A DNA stretch of 50,061 nt, from positions 1-50,061 of the forward strand of contig WTGO01000005.1 in assembly GCA_011523515.1 (NCBI GenBank), read 5' to 3'. Positions 27,698 to 35,701 of the stretch are shown piece after piece. Positions within the stretch are counted from its first letter, which is position 1. Each line of letters starts with the position of its first letter. The notes under the pieces were generated by a model, which had not been told where the DNA came from, did no database searches, and saw nothing but the letters and a program-made list of their open reading frames with translations. The stretch comes from Chloroflexota bacterium. GTDB lineage: Bacteria; Chloroflexota; Anaerolineae; Aggregatilineales; Phototrophicaceae. A program made the position numbers and the translations under genes.

Positions 27698-28636
27698 ATG
27701 GAGTATCGCAGATTAGGCCGTACTGGATTACGAGTCTCGGCGATGGGCATCGGCGCGGGCGGCCCCAGCCGGCTGGGCCAGCGCGATAATATGCGCAGCG
27801 AAGCCGAGTCGGTGGCGCTGGTGCTGCAAGCGCTCGATGCCGGCGTCAATTTCATCGATACCGCCGAAGCCTACGACACGGAGGAGATCGTTGGCAAGGC
27901 GGTCGCGCAGCGCGATCGCGGCCCAATCATCATCTCGAGCAAGAAGCGCCTGCGCAACGAAAATATCACGCGCGAGCAGCTGCGTAGCGGCCTGCACGAC
28001 AGTTTGCGCCGGCTGGGCACAGATTACATTGACGTCTACCATCTGCATGGTATGCGACCGGAGCAGTACGACTACTACGCAAGCGAGATCGCGCCCGAGA
28101 TGCAAACGCTGCAGCGGGAAGGATTGATCCGCTTCATCGGCGTGACCGAGCACTGGAATGACGACCTGCGCCACACCATGCTGCGGCGCGCGCTGAGCGA
28201 CGGCCTCTTCGACGTCATCATGGTCGGCTTTAATCTTCTCAATCAAGGCGCCCGCGAAGCCGTGCTGGCGCCGGCCATAGAGAAGGACATCGGCGTATTG
28301 ATTATGTTCGCGGTGCGCCGCGCCCTGAGCCAGCCCGACAAGCTCAGAGCGACGCTGCGAGGGCTGATCGAAAGCGGAGAATTGGACGCCGATGATATCG
28401 ACCTGGAGCGCCCGTTAGGATTTCTGCTGGAAGACGGCGCGGCGGACAGCATTCCCGACGCGGCTTACCGCTTCTGCCTGGCGGAAGCGGGCGCCCATGT
28501 GATTCTGTCGGGCACTGGCAATCCGGCCCACCTGGAAGCGAATCTGCGGTCTTTCGCGGCGCCGCCGCTGCCGGCCGAGCATGTAGCGCGTTTGCAGCGG
28601 ATCTTCGGCCGCGTGTGGTCGGTAACCGGGCAGTAG
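27698..28636 (+). CDS. Aldo/keto reductase family oxidoreductase
   Basis: A 312-residue single-domain NADPH-dependent oxidoreductase-like protein with a TIM-barrel. It starts MEYRRLGRTGLRVSAMGIG, then shows NFIDTAEAYDTEEIVGKAV, holding the family Asp (D) and catalytic Tyr, the IISSKKRL strand with the catalytic Lys, and DYIDVYHLHGMRPEQYD with the His. The C-terminal cofactor region has ILSGTGNPAHLEANL. Substrate cannot be predicted. The start at ATG 27698 fits a GGGAG five bases upstream; the frame stays open upstream but that stretch does not resemble the family. Confidence 0.9.
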   Translation: MEYRRLGRTGLRVSAMGIGAGGPSRLGQRDNMRSEAESVALVLQALDAGVNFIDTAEAYDTEEIVGKAVAQRDRGPIIISSKKRLRNENITREQLRSGLHDSLRRLGTDYIDVYHLHGMRPEQYDYYASEIAPEMQTLQREGLIRFIGVTEHWNDDLRHTMLRRALSDGLFDVIMVGFNLLNQGAREAVLAPAIEKDIGVLIMFAVRRALSQPDKLRATLRGLIESGELDADDIDLERPLGFLLEDGAADSIPDAAYRFCLAEAGAHVILSGTGNPAHLEANLRSFAAPPLPAEHVARLQRIFGRVWSVTGQ

Positions 28637-28659
28637 CCGCCGGCGACAAGCTTTCCTGG

Positions 28660-28695
28660 AAAACAAAAGAGGGCGAGTCACCTGACCCACCCTCT
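28660..28695 (-). terminator. Strong hairpin terminator after the PPC/TPR gene
   Basis: On the minus strand a 13-pair stem (two G-U pairs) formed by AGAGGGTGGGTCA and TGACTCGCCCTCT is followed by TTTGTTTT. It begins 24 bases after the stop of the gene that ends at 28719. Confidence 0.8.
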
Positions 28696-28718
28696 CGGAG
28701 TGCTAGTTTGCGTTGGCT

Positions 28719-30455
28719 CTAGTGGCCGCCGCCGCTGCTCGGGCATCCACCATAATCGGGGACGGACATCGGCGCCGGGTTGGTGACATCGACATCAACG
28801 TCGAGCGTCCCGTTGGCGCCGCCTTCGGCGTGGCTGACGACCAGGGTGTATTGGCCCGAAGCCGGCAGCTTGAATTCGCTGATGGTGGCGTCGTATTCGC
28901 TGCGTGAAATATCGTCATCGCCGATCAGCGCTTGACCCTCGGGGCCAATCAGAATGATCAGCGGATCAACGAAACCGGGCGCCACAGTCGAGACATCAAT
29001 GTCCAGCTTCTGGCCGCGTTTGGCGTCGAAGGGGATGCTGTAGACCCAGCCTTCGCGCATCGGCAACTCGAAAGTGCTGTTGCCTTCCAGTTCGGCGTGG
29101 AAGAGCGTGCGGCTGCGGTTCAGCATGGCGTAGCGGTAGTAATCCGCGGCGCTCTGCTCGCGCTGGCCCATTTCTTCGTAGGTGATGCCGCGCGACAGAT
29201 AGGGCAAGGTGTAGCTCTCGTCCAGGCGCATGGCCATGCCGATGTGAATGATCGAGGATTCGTATTCACCCATGTAACGATAGGCGACGCCCAGCCAATT
29301 CATCGCTTCGGCATCATTGCGGTTGAGATTCAGCGCGCGGCGGAAGCTCTCCAGCGCGGTCTCGTAATCACCGGACATCAGAGCGCGGTAGGCATCGCTT
29401 TTGAAGCGAGCGCTGTCATTGCCCTGCGTGAACACGCCGGAGATCTCGAACGATACTTCGACGCGACCTTCGGTGCTGCCACCGGCATGCGTGAGCACAA
29501 CGGCGTATTCGCCGCTGGCCGGCGCGCGGAATTGGACGAAGCTGTCCCACCAGTCGCCGGTGTCATCGTTAGCGGTCAGGGGCTGGCCCTGCGGATCCAG
29601 GATCAACACCAGGGGATCGGCGTCCAAGTCGCGCCGGCTGCTGATGGCGCTGATGACGACATCCTGGCCGGCGCTGGCGTTGAAGGGCAGCACGTAAACC
29701 TGGCCTTCGGACATCTGCAGATCCAGCGAGCCTTCCCAAGCCAGATTGTCATTGCGGATGACGCTGGTCTTGACGCGCTTGATCCACTCGACATAGTCGC
29801 TCATGGCGGCGTCCATCACCCCCATCTTTTCGTAGACGATGCCACGATTCAGGTAGGGATAGTCAGCCTCAGGCGCGAGCGACATCAACTGATTGCAATC
29901 GGCCAGAGCGGCGTCCATTTGGCCGATTTCGCTCAGCGCCCAGCACCGGTTGTTCAACGCGCTCAGCGAATCGGGCTGCTGCTGCAAGACGAAGGTATAG
30001 TCCTGGACAGCGAGGGCGTGCTCATCAATCATGCTATAGGCGTAGCCACGAGCGAAGACGGTATCGATATCGGCTTCGCCTTCCGCGATCAAGACATCGT
30101 AGAGGGCGATGGCGGAGCGGTACTCTTCGTTCGACAAGCTCGACCAAGCCATGTTCTTGGCAGCGGATGCGCTGATGAAGCTCGGCGGAATGGCAGCCAT
30201 TTCGGCGGCCTCGGCCATGGCTTCGGCGGCTTCGGCCAAAGCGGCTTCCTGCGCGGCGATGATGGCTTCCAGTTCGGCAATCACGGCGTCGCTATTGTCT
30301 TCGACGGGCGCTACCGGGGAAAGGAACCCAATGGTGACGACCACGGCGACCAGCACCAGCAAGCCCTCGATAATCAAAGCGCTCGGGCGCTGGCCAAACA
30401 CGCGATCTTTGATGGAACGTTTGGGAATATCATATTCCGGATATTGTTTCGTCAT
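28719..30455 (-). CDS. Membrane-anchored TPR protein with two pre-peptidase (PPC) domains
   Basis: A 578-residue protein. A short cytoplasmic start with YPEYDIPK precedes one membrane helix at about residues 26-46 (ALIIEGLLVLVAVVVTIGFL). An Ala/Glu-rich coiled coil follows, then TPR units (FARGYAYSMIDEHALAVQDYTFVL, NRCWALSEIGQMDAALADCNQL, YLNRGIVYEKMG), a PPC-like beta domain near residues 235-340 (GQVYVLPFNASAGQDVVISA), more TPRs, and a second PPC near 460-560. The tail is CPSSGGGH. The outside part is probably a protein-binding scaffold. The N-terminus and TPRs are related to the neighbouring gene at 30575-31447, so both may assemble together. Confidence 0.85.
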   Translation of the reverse strand: MTKQYPEYDIPKRSIKDRVFGQRPSALIIEGLLVLVAVVVTIGFLSPVAPVEDNSDAVIAELEAIIAAQEAALAEAAEAMAEAAEMAAIPPSFISASAAKNMAWSSLSNEEYRSAIALYDVLIAEGEADIDTVFARGYAYSMIDEHALAVQDYTFVLQQQPDSLSALNNRCWALSEIGQMDAALADCNQLMSLAPEADYPYLNRGIVYEKMGVMDAAMSDYVEWIKRVKTSVIRNDNLAWEGSLDLQMSEGQVYVLPFNASAGQDVVISAISSRRDLDADPLVLILDPQGQPLTANDDTGDWWDSFVQFRAPASGEYAVVLTHAGGSTEGRVEVSFEISGVFTQGNDSARFKSDAYRALMSGDYETALESFRRALNLNRNDAEAMNWLGVAYRYMGEYESSIIHIGMAMRLDESYTLPYLSRGITYEEMGQREQSAADYYRYAMLNRSRTLFHAELEGNSTFELPMREGWVYSIPFDAKRGQKLDIDVSTVAPGFVDPLIILIGPEGQALIGDDDISRSEYDATISEFKLPASGQYTLVVSHAEGGANGTLDVDVDVTNPAPMSVPDYGGCPSSGGGH

Positions 30456-30510
30456 AAAATTGTCCCTCGCTGATTCAGTTGCCGATCACGAAACGAACGA
30501 TTTGACACTG

Positions 30511-30541
30511 AGTATAACACATCTGACGTTACAACCGTCAA
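30511..30541 (-). promoter_or_regulatory. Candidate promoter of the PPC/TPR gene
   Basis: TATACT at 30511-30516 with TTGACG at 30536-30541, spacing 19 bases (18 to a shifted TTATAC). The spacing is long, so moderate confidence. Confidence 0.4.
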
Positions 30542-30574
30542 GCCGCAGCGCCAGGTCGAACCCATTCTTCTTCC

Positions 30575-31447
30575 CTACTTCTTGCCGACGCGGCCAGCCG
30601 TCAGTTCGTCATACCGCTCGTAACTGGACTTCGCGGCCGCGCCGAAACCAAGTCTATCGTATACCGCGCCGATTTCCAAATACATGTCGGCATAGGTCGA
30701 GCCGATGCGAAACGCCAGGTTAAATTGCCGCAGCGCCTGATCGGTCTTCTCTTGCGCCAGCATGACGCGCCCCAGGTTGTAATGCGCCAGCGCGCAGACT
30801 TCGTGCTGGCAGCCGGGGTAAATCTCCAAAACAGCCAGGCACTCTTGAGCGGCCGTCTCAAAGGCACCCATTTCGACATGCACCCAGCAGCGGTTCTCCA
30901 GGGCGATGGCATATTGGGGGAGTGACGTGGCGGCGATCAGCGCTTGCCCGCAATGCTCGAGGGCGGAAGTGAAGTCTTTCGATTCGCCGTAAGCCCAGCA
31001 GAGCGCGTTGTGCGCGTCGAAGTCCAGCGCCCGCGATTCGAGTACGCGGCGGAAGTCCGCTTGCGCATCGCGGTAGTCCCCTGTCTGCAAATTGACGTAG
31101 CCGCGCCAGCCGAGAACGCCGGCATCGTCGGGATCAAGCGTGAGGGCAAAATCGTAAAGCGCCTCAGCCGCGACGTAGCGGCGCTCAGCCACATAATCCG
31201 CGCCGCGCTGCTTGACCGGCTCGAGCGCTACGCTCATCGCATCGGCAACCGGCGCGGGCGCTACGACCGGCGTCACATCAGCCGCTTCGCCATCAAAGGG
31301 ATCGAAGAATTCAAAGGCCTGCCCGGCCGCAACCGTAATCACGATGGTCAGAACGACCTCAAGCAAAATCGCGCTCCAGCGCTGGGCGAAGAAACGCTGG
31401 ACGATATTGTTTTTCGGCACATCATACGCTGGGTAGTGGTCGTACAT
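30575..31447 (-). CDS. Membrane-anchored TPR protein, paralog of the downstream TPR/PPC protein
   Basis: A 290-residue protein. The N-terminus YPAYDVPKNNIVQRFFAQRWSAILLEVVL matches the layout of the neighbour (YPEYDIPK...FGQRPSALIIEGLL; shown in parts). One helix at about residues 25-45 is followed by several TPRs (WRGYVNLQTGDYRDAQADFRRVL, NALCWAYGESKDFTSALEHCGQAL, YNLGRVMLAQEKTDQALRQFNLAF). There is no PPC domain. It is probably an exported TPR scaffold. The gene has its own promoter and lies 119 bases upstream of the longer paralog. The conserved cytoplasmic tag may be a shared docking or localisation signal; inference. Confidence 0.85.
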   Translation of the reverse strand: MYDHYPAYDVPKNNIVQRFFAQRWSAILLEVVLTIVITVAAGQAFEFFDPFDGEAADVTPVVAPAPVADAMSVALEPVKQRGADYVAERRYVAAEALYDFALTLDPDDAGVLGWRGYVNLQTGDYRDAQADFRRVLESRALDFDAHNALCWAYGESKDFTSALEHCGQALIAATSLPQYAIALENRCWVHVEMGAFETAAQECLAVLEIYPGCQHEVCALAHYNLGRVMLAQEKTDQALRQFNLAFRIGSTYADMYLEIGAVYDRLGFGAAAKSSYERYDELTAGRVGKK

Positions 31448-31473
31448 GATCTTCCCGATCGCCCTATGCGTTC

Positions 31474-31504
31474 ATTATATAGCAGAATGCCGCCGGATTG
31501 CCAA
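31474..31504 (-). promoter_or_regulatory. Promoter of the 290-residue TPR gene
   Basis: On the minus strand TTGGCA at 31499-31504 is separated by 17 bases from TATATA, which overlaps TATAAT (31474-31481). The core reads CTGCTATATAAT, so a TGC extension also precedes it. Confidence 0.6.
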
Positions 31505-31756
31505 AGATTAATCTACGCTTGGCCGACGCTCGTCCCTTGCGCTGTTGACGCCGACATTATGCCTGAAAATAGCGCGGATTCCGCCTGCCCTCAATTACCT
31601 TTTACACAAGATCCCGCGCCGCTTCCTTGGCGATTGCAGCCAAGTGAAGCATTTGCGCAGGCAGATTGTAACGCAAGGTAAGCGCAGCTACAAAATGCCG
31701 GCGACCGCCGCAGCGCTCGACAAGTTACATGGTAGATTCGAGCGGCAGCGCCAGCA

Positions 31757-31765
31757 TGTTAGAAT
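31757..31765 (+). promoter_or_regulatory. Extended -10 promoter of DinB-like gene
   Basis: TGTTAGAAT at 31757-31765, TGn followed by TAGAAT. An AAGGAG ribosome binding site follows 13 bases later, giving a short leader. Confidence 0.45.
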
Positions 31766-31792
31766 CAGACGCAGAATCAAGGAGAGCGACGT

Positions 31793-32266
31793 ATGAATGA
31801 CGACCATTTCCGCCAGCAACTGGTCAACACGCTGGTACTGCGTCAGGCGCATCTTAGCTTTGAGACCGCCGTCGCCGACTTCCCGGCGGCGCATTACAAT
31901 TCGCGCATCCCGCAGGCTGACTACAGCTTCTGGCATCTGCTGGAGCATCTGCGCATCACGCAAGCCGATATCCTCGATTACATCGAAAACCCGGCCTACC
32001 AATATATGCAGTGGCCGGACGCCTATTGGCCCGCGCCGGAGGCAGACGCCGACGAGGACCAGTGGCGCGCCACGGTAGCCGCCTTTGAGGCCGATCGCGC
32101 GGCGCTGGTCGGCATCGTCAACGACCCGGCGCGCGACCTCTGCGCGCAGATTCCGCACGGGCAGCCGGGGCACTCGATCCTGCGCGAGATCCTGGTGATC
32201 GCGGCGCATAATTCTTATCACATCGGCGAGCTGGCCAGCCTGCGCGGGACGCTGGGGCTGTGGTGA
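31793..32266 (+). CDS. DinB-like four-helix metal-binding protein
   Basis: A 157-residue protein of the DinB/YfiT superfamily, a four-helix bundle with a three-His metal site. Candidate ligands are in HLLEHLRITQADI and in HNSYHIGELASLRG near the C-terminus, the usual third position. Members include thiol transferases and damage-inducible proteins; the reaction here cannot be predicted. The start at 31793 is supported by an AAGGAG sequence nine bases upstream. It reads away from the TPR gene. Confidence 0.85.
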   Translation: MNDDHFRQQLVNTLVLRQAHLSFETAVADFPAAHYNSRIPQADYSFWHLLEHLRITQADILDYIENPAYQYMQWPDAYWPAPEADADEDQWRATVAAFEADRAALVGIVNDPARDLCAQIPHGQPGHSILREILVIAAHNSYHIGELASLRGTLGLW

Positions 32267-32302
32267 GGGGCGCTCGCGCGGGCTGAATGCTACCCGCAAA
32301 GC

Positions 32303-32311
32303 TGCTATACT
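32303..32311 (+). promoter_or_regulatory. Extended -10 promoter of Uma2 gene
   Basis: TGCTATACT at 32303-32311 (full match CTGCTATACT). The same decamer precedes the alcohol dehydrogenase-like gene at 40431-40440. The -35 region (CTGAAT) is weak. Confidence 0.5.
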
Positions 32312-32340
32312 TGGCGGACGAGCGCGCGGAGGATTCGAGA

Positions 32341-32922
32341 ATGGTCGCCAATCGACGGCACTACTGGACAGCAGATGAATTCCTGGCCTTTGAGGCGGCC
32401 AGCGAATTCAAACATGAACTCGTCAACGGGGAAGTTTATGACATGACCGGCGGGACTGGCGAGCACAGTCAAATCGCCGCTAATGTGATAGGCGAGTTTT
32501 ACACCCGGCTTGCTTCCTCAAATTGCTCGGCCCATACCAGCGACATGATGCTAAAAGCGGACGCCGGCCAATATGTCTATCCGGACGTGAGCGTTGTTTG
32601 CGGGCAACCCTTTTACGAGGATGAATCCAGATTAGTTTTGCTCAACCCGGTCCTCGTTGTCGAAGTCACGTCGCCGACGTCCGCAACCTACGACCGTGGC
32701 TTGAAGCGCGAACACTACCAACGCATACCGTCTCTGCGCGCTTACATCATCATCGAACAAGACCGCGCCCATGCCGAACTCTACTTGCGACACGACCTCG
32801 GCTGGCATTACCAGGTCTTCGCTAGCCTGGACGCGGTGATTCCACTGAGCTTCATCGAGTGCGAACTGCCGCTGTCGCGAGTCTATGGCGGCATCGACAT
32901 GGGGGCGGCGGAAGCGGACTAA
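32341..32922 (+). CDS. Uma2 family putative endonuclease-like protein
   Basis: A 193-residue protein with the Uma2 (DUF820) pattern, a PD-(D/E)XK nuclease-like fold: [42 protein letters not shown] at the start, YPDVSVVC for the Asp, and [25 protein letters not shown] holding the E-x-(T) strand and partner residues. Uma2 proteins are very common in Chloroflexota and cyanobacteria with no established function. The ATG at 32341 has GGAGGA seven bases upstream; a longer frame from 32287 lacks that support. The gene overlaps the convergent CinA-like gene by four bases. Confidence 0.9.
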   Translation: MVANRRHYWTADEFLAFEAASEFKHELVNGEVYDMTGGTGEHSQIAANVIGEFYTRLASSNCSAHTSDMMLKADAGQYVYPDVSVVCGQPFYEDESRLVLLNPVLVVEVTSPTSATYDRGLKREHYQRIPSLRAYIIIEQDRAHAELYLRHDLGWHYQVFASLDAVIPLSFIECELPLSRVYGGIDMGAAEAD

Positions 32923-33407
32923 GCGCTGATCGCCTGCAGCAGCAGCCGCAGCGCCGCCGCCGCGCTGGCCAGCTTGTTCTCCACACGATCGCCGGACCAA
33001 ACGTAGCGCTCGACACGCAGCAGATCGCCCGGCCCGGCCAAGCCGATGTAGGTCAATCCGACCGGCTTATCCGGGGCGCCGCCGCCGGGACCGGCGATGC
33101 CTGTCACGCTCAGCGCGTAATCCACGTCAAAGAGCGCCAGCGCGCCACGCGCCATCTCAGCCGCAGTCGCCTCGCTGACCGCGCCGTGCTCAATGAGCGT
33201 TGCTTCGCGCACCTTGAGGAACTTCACTTTGGCGTCGTTGGAATAGGTGACGATGCCGCCCGGCACGTACGCCGAGCTGCCGGCGCAGTCGGTCAGGGCG
33301 CTGAGGATGAGCCCGCCCGTGCATGACTCGGCGGCGCAGACCCAGGCGCCTTCTGCCGCCAGCGCCGCGCCGACCCGCTGCGACAGCGCGAGCAAGTCGT
33401 CGGTCAT
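32919..33407 (-). CDS. CinA C-terminal domain (nicotinamide-nucleotide amidohydrolase-like)
   Basis: A 162-residue stand-alone form of the CinA C-terminal domain, the deamidase that turns NMN into nicotinate mononucleotide in NAD salvage. The family signature [48 protein letters not shown] and [24 protein letters not shown] are all present. The ATG at 33407 overlaps the upstream VOC stop in TGATG, so translation is coupled. A start further upstream (33443) would intrude into the VOC gene. It is the last gene of a compact operon with two VOC proteins and a DUF1232 protein. Confidence 0.92.
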   Translation of the reverse strand: MTDDLLALSQRVGAALAAEGAWVCAAESCTGGLILSALTDCAGSSAYVPGGIVTYSNDAKVKFLKVREATLIEHGAVSEATAAEMARGALALFDVDYALSVTGIAGPGGGAPDKPVGLTYIGLAGPGDLLRVERYVWSGDRVENKLASAAAALRLLLQAISA

Positions 33408-33790
33408 CAGACCTGAACCAGAATCAGCGTATTGCCCTCGCAATCCTTCATCATGACGAAGCGACCCCAGAACTGCGTTTCCGGCTCGCCCAGGAATTCC
33501 ACGCCGCGCGCCTTGTAGACGCGATAGGTTTCGTCGATGTCATCGCATTGCAGGGTCAAGGATTGCGATTGCTTGAAGGTGGCGCGGTAGTGCTCCCAAT
33601 TCTCGTCGAACTTGTAGAGCGTAATCAGGGTCTCCGCGCCCGCCGGCGCCACCGACAGCCAGCGAGAGTCCGCGCCCGGATACAGCTCGTCGTCCGAGAT
33701 AAGTTGCATGCCAAGCGTTTCGGTATAGAAAGCTTTGGCCCGGTCCTGGTCTTCCACAAATATGGATACGGTGCCCACTCGTTTGATCAT
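33407..33790 (-). CDS. VOC (glyoxalase/bleomycin-resistance-like) family protein
   Basis: A 127-residue single-module VOC protein: [29 protein letters not shown] at the start, [19 protein letters not shown] in the middle and [29 protein letters not shown] with the last metal-ligand Glu region. Two such modules, or a dimer, make one metal site. A substrate cannot be named. Its ATG overlaps the stop of the DUF1232 gene (ATGA) and its stop overlaps the CinA start, so translation is coupled. It is similar to the VOC gene at 34076-34462. Confidence 0.9.
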   Translation of the reverse strand: MIKRVGTVSIFVEDQDRAKAFYTETLGMQLISDDELYPGADSRWLSVAPAGAETLITLYKFDENWEHYRATFKQSQSLTLQCDDIDETYRVYKARGVEFLGEPETQFWGRFVMMKDCEGNTLILVQV

Positions 33791-34074
33791 GGTTCATGTC
33801 CTTTAATATATCGGTTGTTTGCGACCAAATCGGCCTCGGATTCAGCGTCCGGAACCGAGGCATCAAAATATTTGCGGGCAAATCTCGTGAAGAGGCCCAT
33901 TGACAGCAGAAGAATAGCGCCATCGTCCATGATGCCAATCACCGGCAAGAGGTCGGGCAAGAGGTCGATTGGAAACAGGAGATAGCCAATGGCGACAATC
34001 AGGAATCCCAGCTTGAGGCGCAGCGGCACGCGACCATCGCAGAGCATCCGCCCGAAGACCAGCAGGCGTCGCAT
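33787..34074 (-). CDS. DUF1232 (YkvA-like) small membrane protein
   Basis: A 95-residue protein with the YkvA signature PLRLKLGFLIVAIGYLLFPIDLLPDLLPVIGIMDDGAIL (shown as one family stretch: key part FPIDLLPD and GIMDD). It has two short hydrophobic helices. Function unknown. ATG 34074 follows two bases after the stop of the upstream VOC gene and its stop overlaps the next start by ATGA, so the four genes form a translationally coupled set. Confidence 0.85.
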   Translation of the reverse strand: MRRLLVFGRMLCDGRVPLRLKLGFLIVAIGYLLFPIDLLPDLLPVIGIMDDGAILLLSMGLFTRFARKYFDASVPDAESEADLVANNRYIKGHEP

Positions 34075-34075
34075 C

Positions 34076-34462
34076 TCAAGCCCGCTGGCCCAGCACAATC
34101 TGGTTGCCTTCGGAATCGACCAGCATGGCGAAGCTGCCCCAGGGCTGGACTTGCGGCTCGCCCAGGAATTGCACGCCCTTCGCGCTCAGCTCTTGATAAG
34201 TCGCCATGAGGTCGTCGCAGTGCAGGGTAAAGCATTGCGGCTTGCCCATCGCCGCGCGGTAATGCTCCCACTGCTCGCCCATCGGGAAGAGCGACAGCTC
34301 GGTCGCGCAGCCGGGCGGCGCCACCGTGAGCCAGCGCATGTCCGAGCCCGGGAACATCTCGGCATCGTTGATGAGCGCGAAACCGAGCTTCTCGGTGTAG
34401 AAGGCTCTGGCGCGCTGCTGGTCTTCGACGAAGACGGTGACGGTGGCGATGGTGGTGATCAT
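34076..34462 (-). CDS. VOC family protein, paralog of 33407-33790
   Basis: A 128-residue single-module VOC protein: IATVTVFVEDQQRARAFYTEKLGFALINDAEMF, MRWLTVAPPGCATELSLFPMG and VQFLGEPQVQPWGSFAMLVDSEGNQIVLGQ. The two VOC genes in this operon share the FLGEP...WG.F.M..D.EGN pattern and similar length, so they probably arose by duplication, with a DUF1232 gene between. No substrate can be assigned. It is the first gene of the operon, starting 27 bases after the unknown gene at 34490. Confidence 0.9.
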   Translation of the reverse strand: MITTIATVTVFVEDQQRARAFYTEKLGFALINDAEMFPGSDMRWLTVAPPGCATELSLFPMGEQWEHYRAAMGKPQCFTLHCDDLMATYQELSAKGVQFLGEPQVQPWGSFAMLVDSEGNQIVLGQRA

Positions 34463-34489
34463 GAGCGAGCTCCTCTTGTCGCGTTCGCG

Positions 34490-35023
34490 CTATTTATCCT
34501 CCACGCTCTCGCTGAGGAAGGCGCTGTAGCCGTTTTCGGGGTCGTTGCGCACCACCAGCATGCGCTTGCCGCCGACATGCGAGATGCCCGGCACCTCATA
34601 AGCCTTGGCCGGGTTGCCCTGGCTGTCCAGCCGGTTGCACCAGTAGACATGGTCATCACGCTGCCACATATAAATGACAGCGACATCGTCAACCACGATT
34701 TCCATGCGCCGGCGGCTGAAGGGCGAGAACCGCGGCGGGTGGAACCAGGGCACCCAGGCGCCGTCCGTCTTCTGCGTCTTCATCGAGACGGCGCTCTGCG
34801 GCAGGATTTCTTTGGTGTCGCGCGGGGATTCCTGGTTGATGAACTTGATCGTCTCGTCAGTCGTATTGAATACCGAGGTTACTTCCGTCACTGGCATGGC
34901 TGTCCTCACCGCAACTGAGCCGTCATTAAGCGCTTTTCCGGTCAAACCGATGCCCTTGCCGACGAGTTCCACTGTCTTGGCAAGTCCCTTGACAATCTGA
35001 CCGGCTATCTTCAATCCATCCAT
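34490..35023 (-). CDS. Protein of unknown function, 177 residues
   Basis: I do not recognise a family. The first 35 residues are rich in Gly, Lys and small residues (GLKIAGQIVKGLAKTVELVGKGIGLTGKA), which might form an amphipathic or glycine-zipper helix. The rest reads as beta-rich with several Trp (AWVPWFHPPRF, VIYMWQRDDHVYWCNRL) and ends VRNDPENGYSAFLSESVEDK. No signal peptide or clear membrane helix. No strong ribosome binding site is visible. It precedes the VOC operon and may be in the same transcript. Confidence 0.7.
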   Translation of the reverse strand: MDGLKIAGQIVKGLAKTVELVGKGIGLTGKALNDGSVAVRTAMPVTEVTSVFNTTDETIKFINQESPRDTKEILPQSAVSMKTQKTDGAWVPWFHPPRFSPFSRRRMEIVVDDVAVIYMWQRDDHVYWCNRLDSQGNPAKAYEVPGISHVGGKRMLVVRNDPENGYSAFLSESVEDK

Positions 35024-35141
35024 CGTATCAGAACCACGCTTGCGCCCGTTGTTCGAGGCTGATTATACACCGAAAGGCCCGACTCGCGGATGGTCCTGTA
35101 GCTGTATACGCAGCGGCGCGCCTGTCCGTTGCCGCGCCCGC

Positions 35142-35570
35142 TTATGCGCCGGCGATATGATCGGCGCCGCGCATATAGGCTACCGACTCACTAATGATCT
35201 CACGCAAGACTTCCATATCGACATCGTCAAGCTTGTTGATGTAGAGGCAGCTGCTGCCCGTGCGGTATTTGCCCAGCCTGGCGAACAAGTCCTCGTGGCG
35301 CTCATGCCCGCCCATAATGTAGAGTGTCAGCGCTTGCTTACGGGGCGCGAAGCCGGTCAGCATGAAGTCGCCTTCGCGTCCGCTCTCGTAGCGGTAGTGG
35401 TAGCTGCCGAAGCCGACGATGCTCGCGCCCCACATCTCGGCCGGCTCGCCGGTGACCTCCTCCATCAGCGCTTTGACGACCAGCGAATCTTCGCGCCGGC
35501 GTTTGTTCCCCACCGACTCGAGATAAGCCATCACATCGCCGTCGTTGCGCTGGGTTTTGTTCTGCGCCAT
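35142..35570 (-). CDS. DUF1801 protein (YdhG-like)
   Basis: A 142-residue soluble protein with the DUF1801 pattern: DSLVVKALMEEVTGEPAEMWGASIVGFGSYHYRYESGREGDFMLTGFAPRKQALTLYI (key parts MWGASIVGFG, GFAPRKQALTLYI) then GKYRTGSSCLYINKLDDVD. The superfamily has an iron-chaperone frataxin-like fold, but function here is unknown. An AAGGA lies before the ATG. The gene lies between the unknown protein and HtpG. Confidence 0.88.
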   Translation of the reverse strand: MAQNKTQRNDGDVMAYLESVGNKRRREDSLVVKALMEEVTGEPAEMWGASIVGFGSYHYRYESGREGDFMLTGFAPRKQALTLYIMGGHERHEDLFARLGKYRTGSSCLYINKLDDVDMEVLREIISESVAYMRGADHIAGA

Positions 35571-35631
35571 TTCGTATCCTTTTCAACTATATGCCGGAGA
35601 TAGAGATTACATGCTGGCCGATTCCGTTTGT

Positions 35632-35651
35632 GGGCGAGCCAAGGCTCGCCC
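35632..35651. repeat. Dispersed hairpin repeat, copy 2
   Basis: GGGCGAGCC, AA, GGCTCGCCC, followed by CTAC. Perfect 9-bp stem in the gap between htpG and the DUF1801 gene. Confidence 0.8.
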
Positions 35652-35701
35652 CTACATGGCACTTTTGATAGAGCGCGACTCGACATCGAAAGAGGCGTTT
35701 G

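Larger units (their letters stand above)
31448..31792. other. Divergent intergenic region between TPR gene and DinB gene
   Basis: These 345 bases hold no recognisable gene. They contain the minus-strand promoter at 31474-31504, the plus-strand extended -10 at 31757-31765, and a weaker TTGTAA-17-TACAAA pair at 31666-31694. Confidence 0.55.

Noticed and set aside
27462..27716. 84-residue plus-strand frame in the gap before the aldo/keto reductase.
   Set aside because: It runs through the CTCTGTG arrays and overlaps the ribosome binding site region; no protein-like composition.
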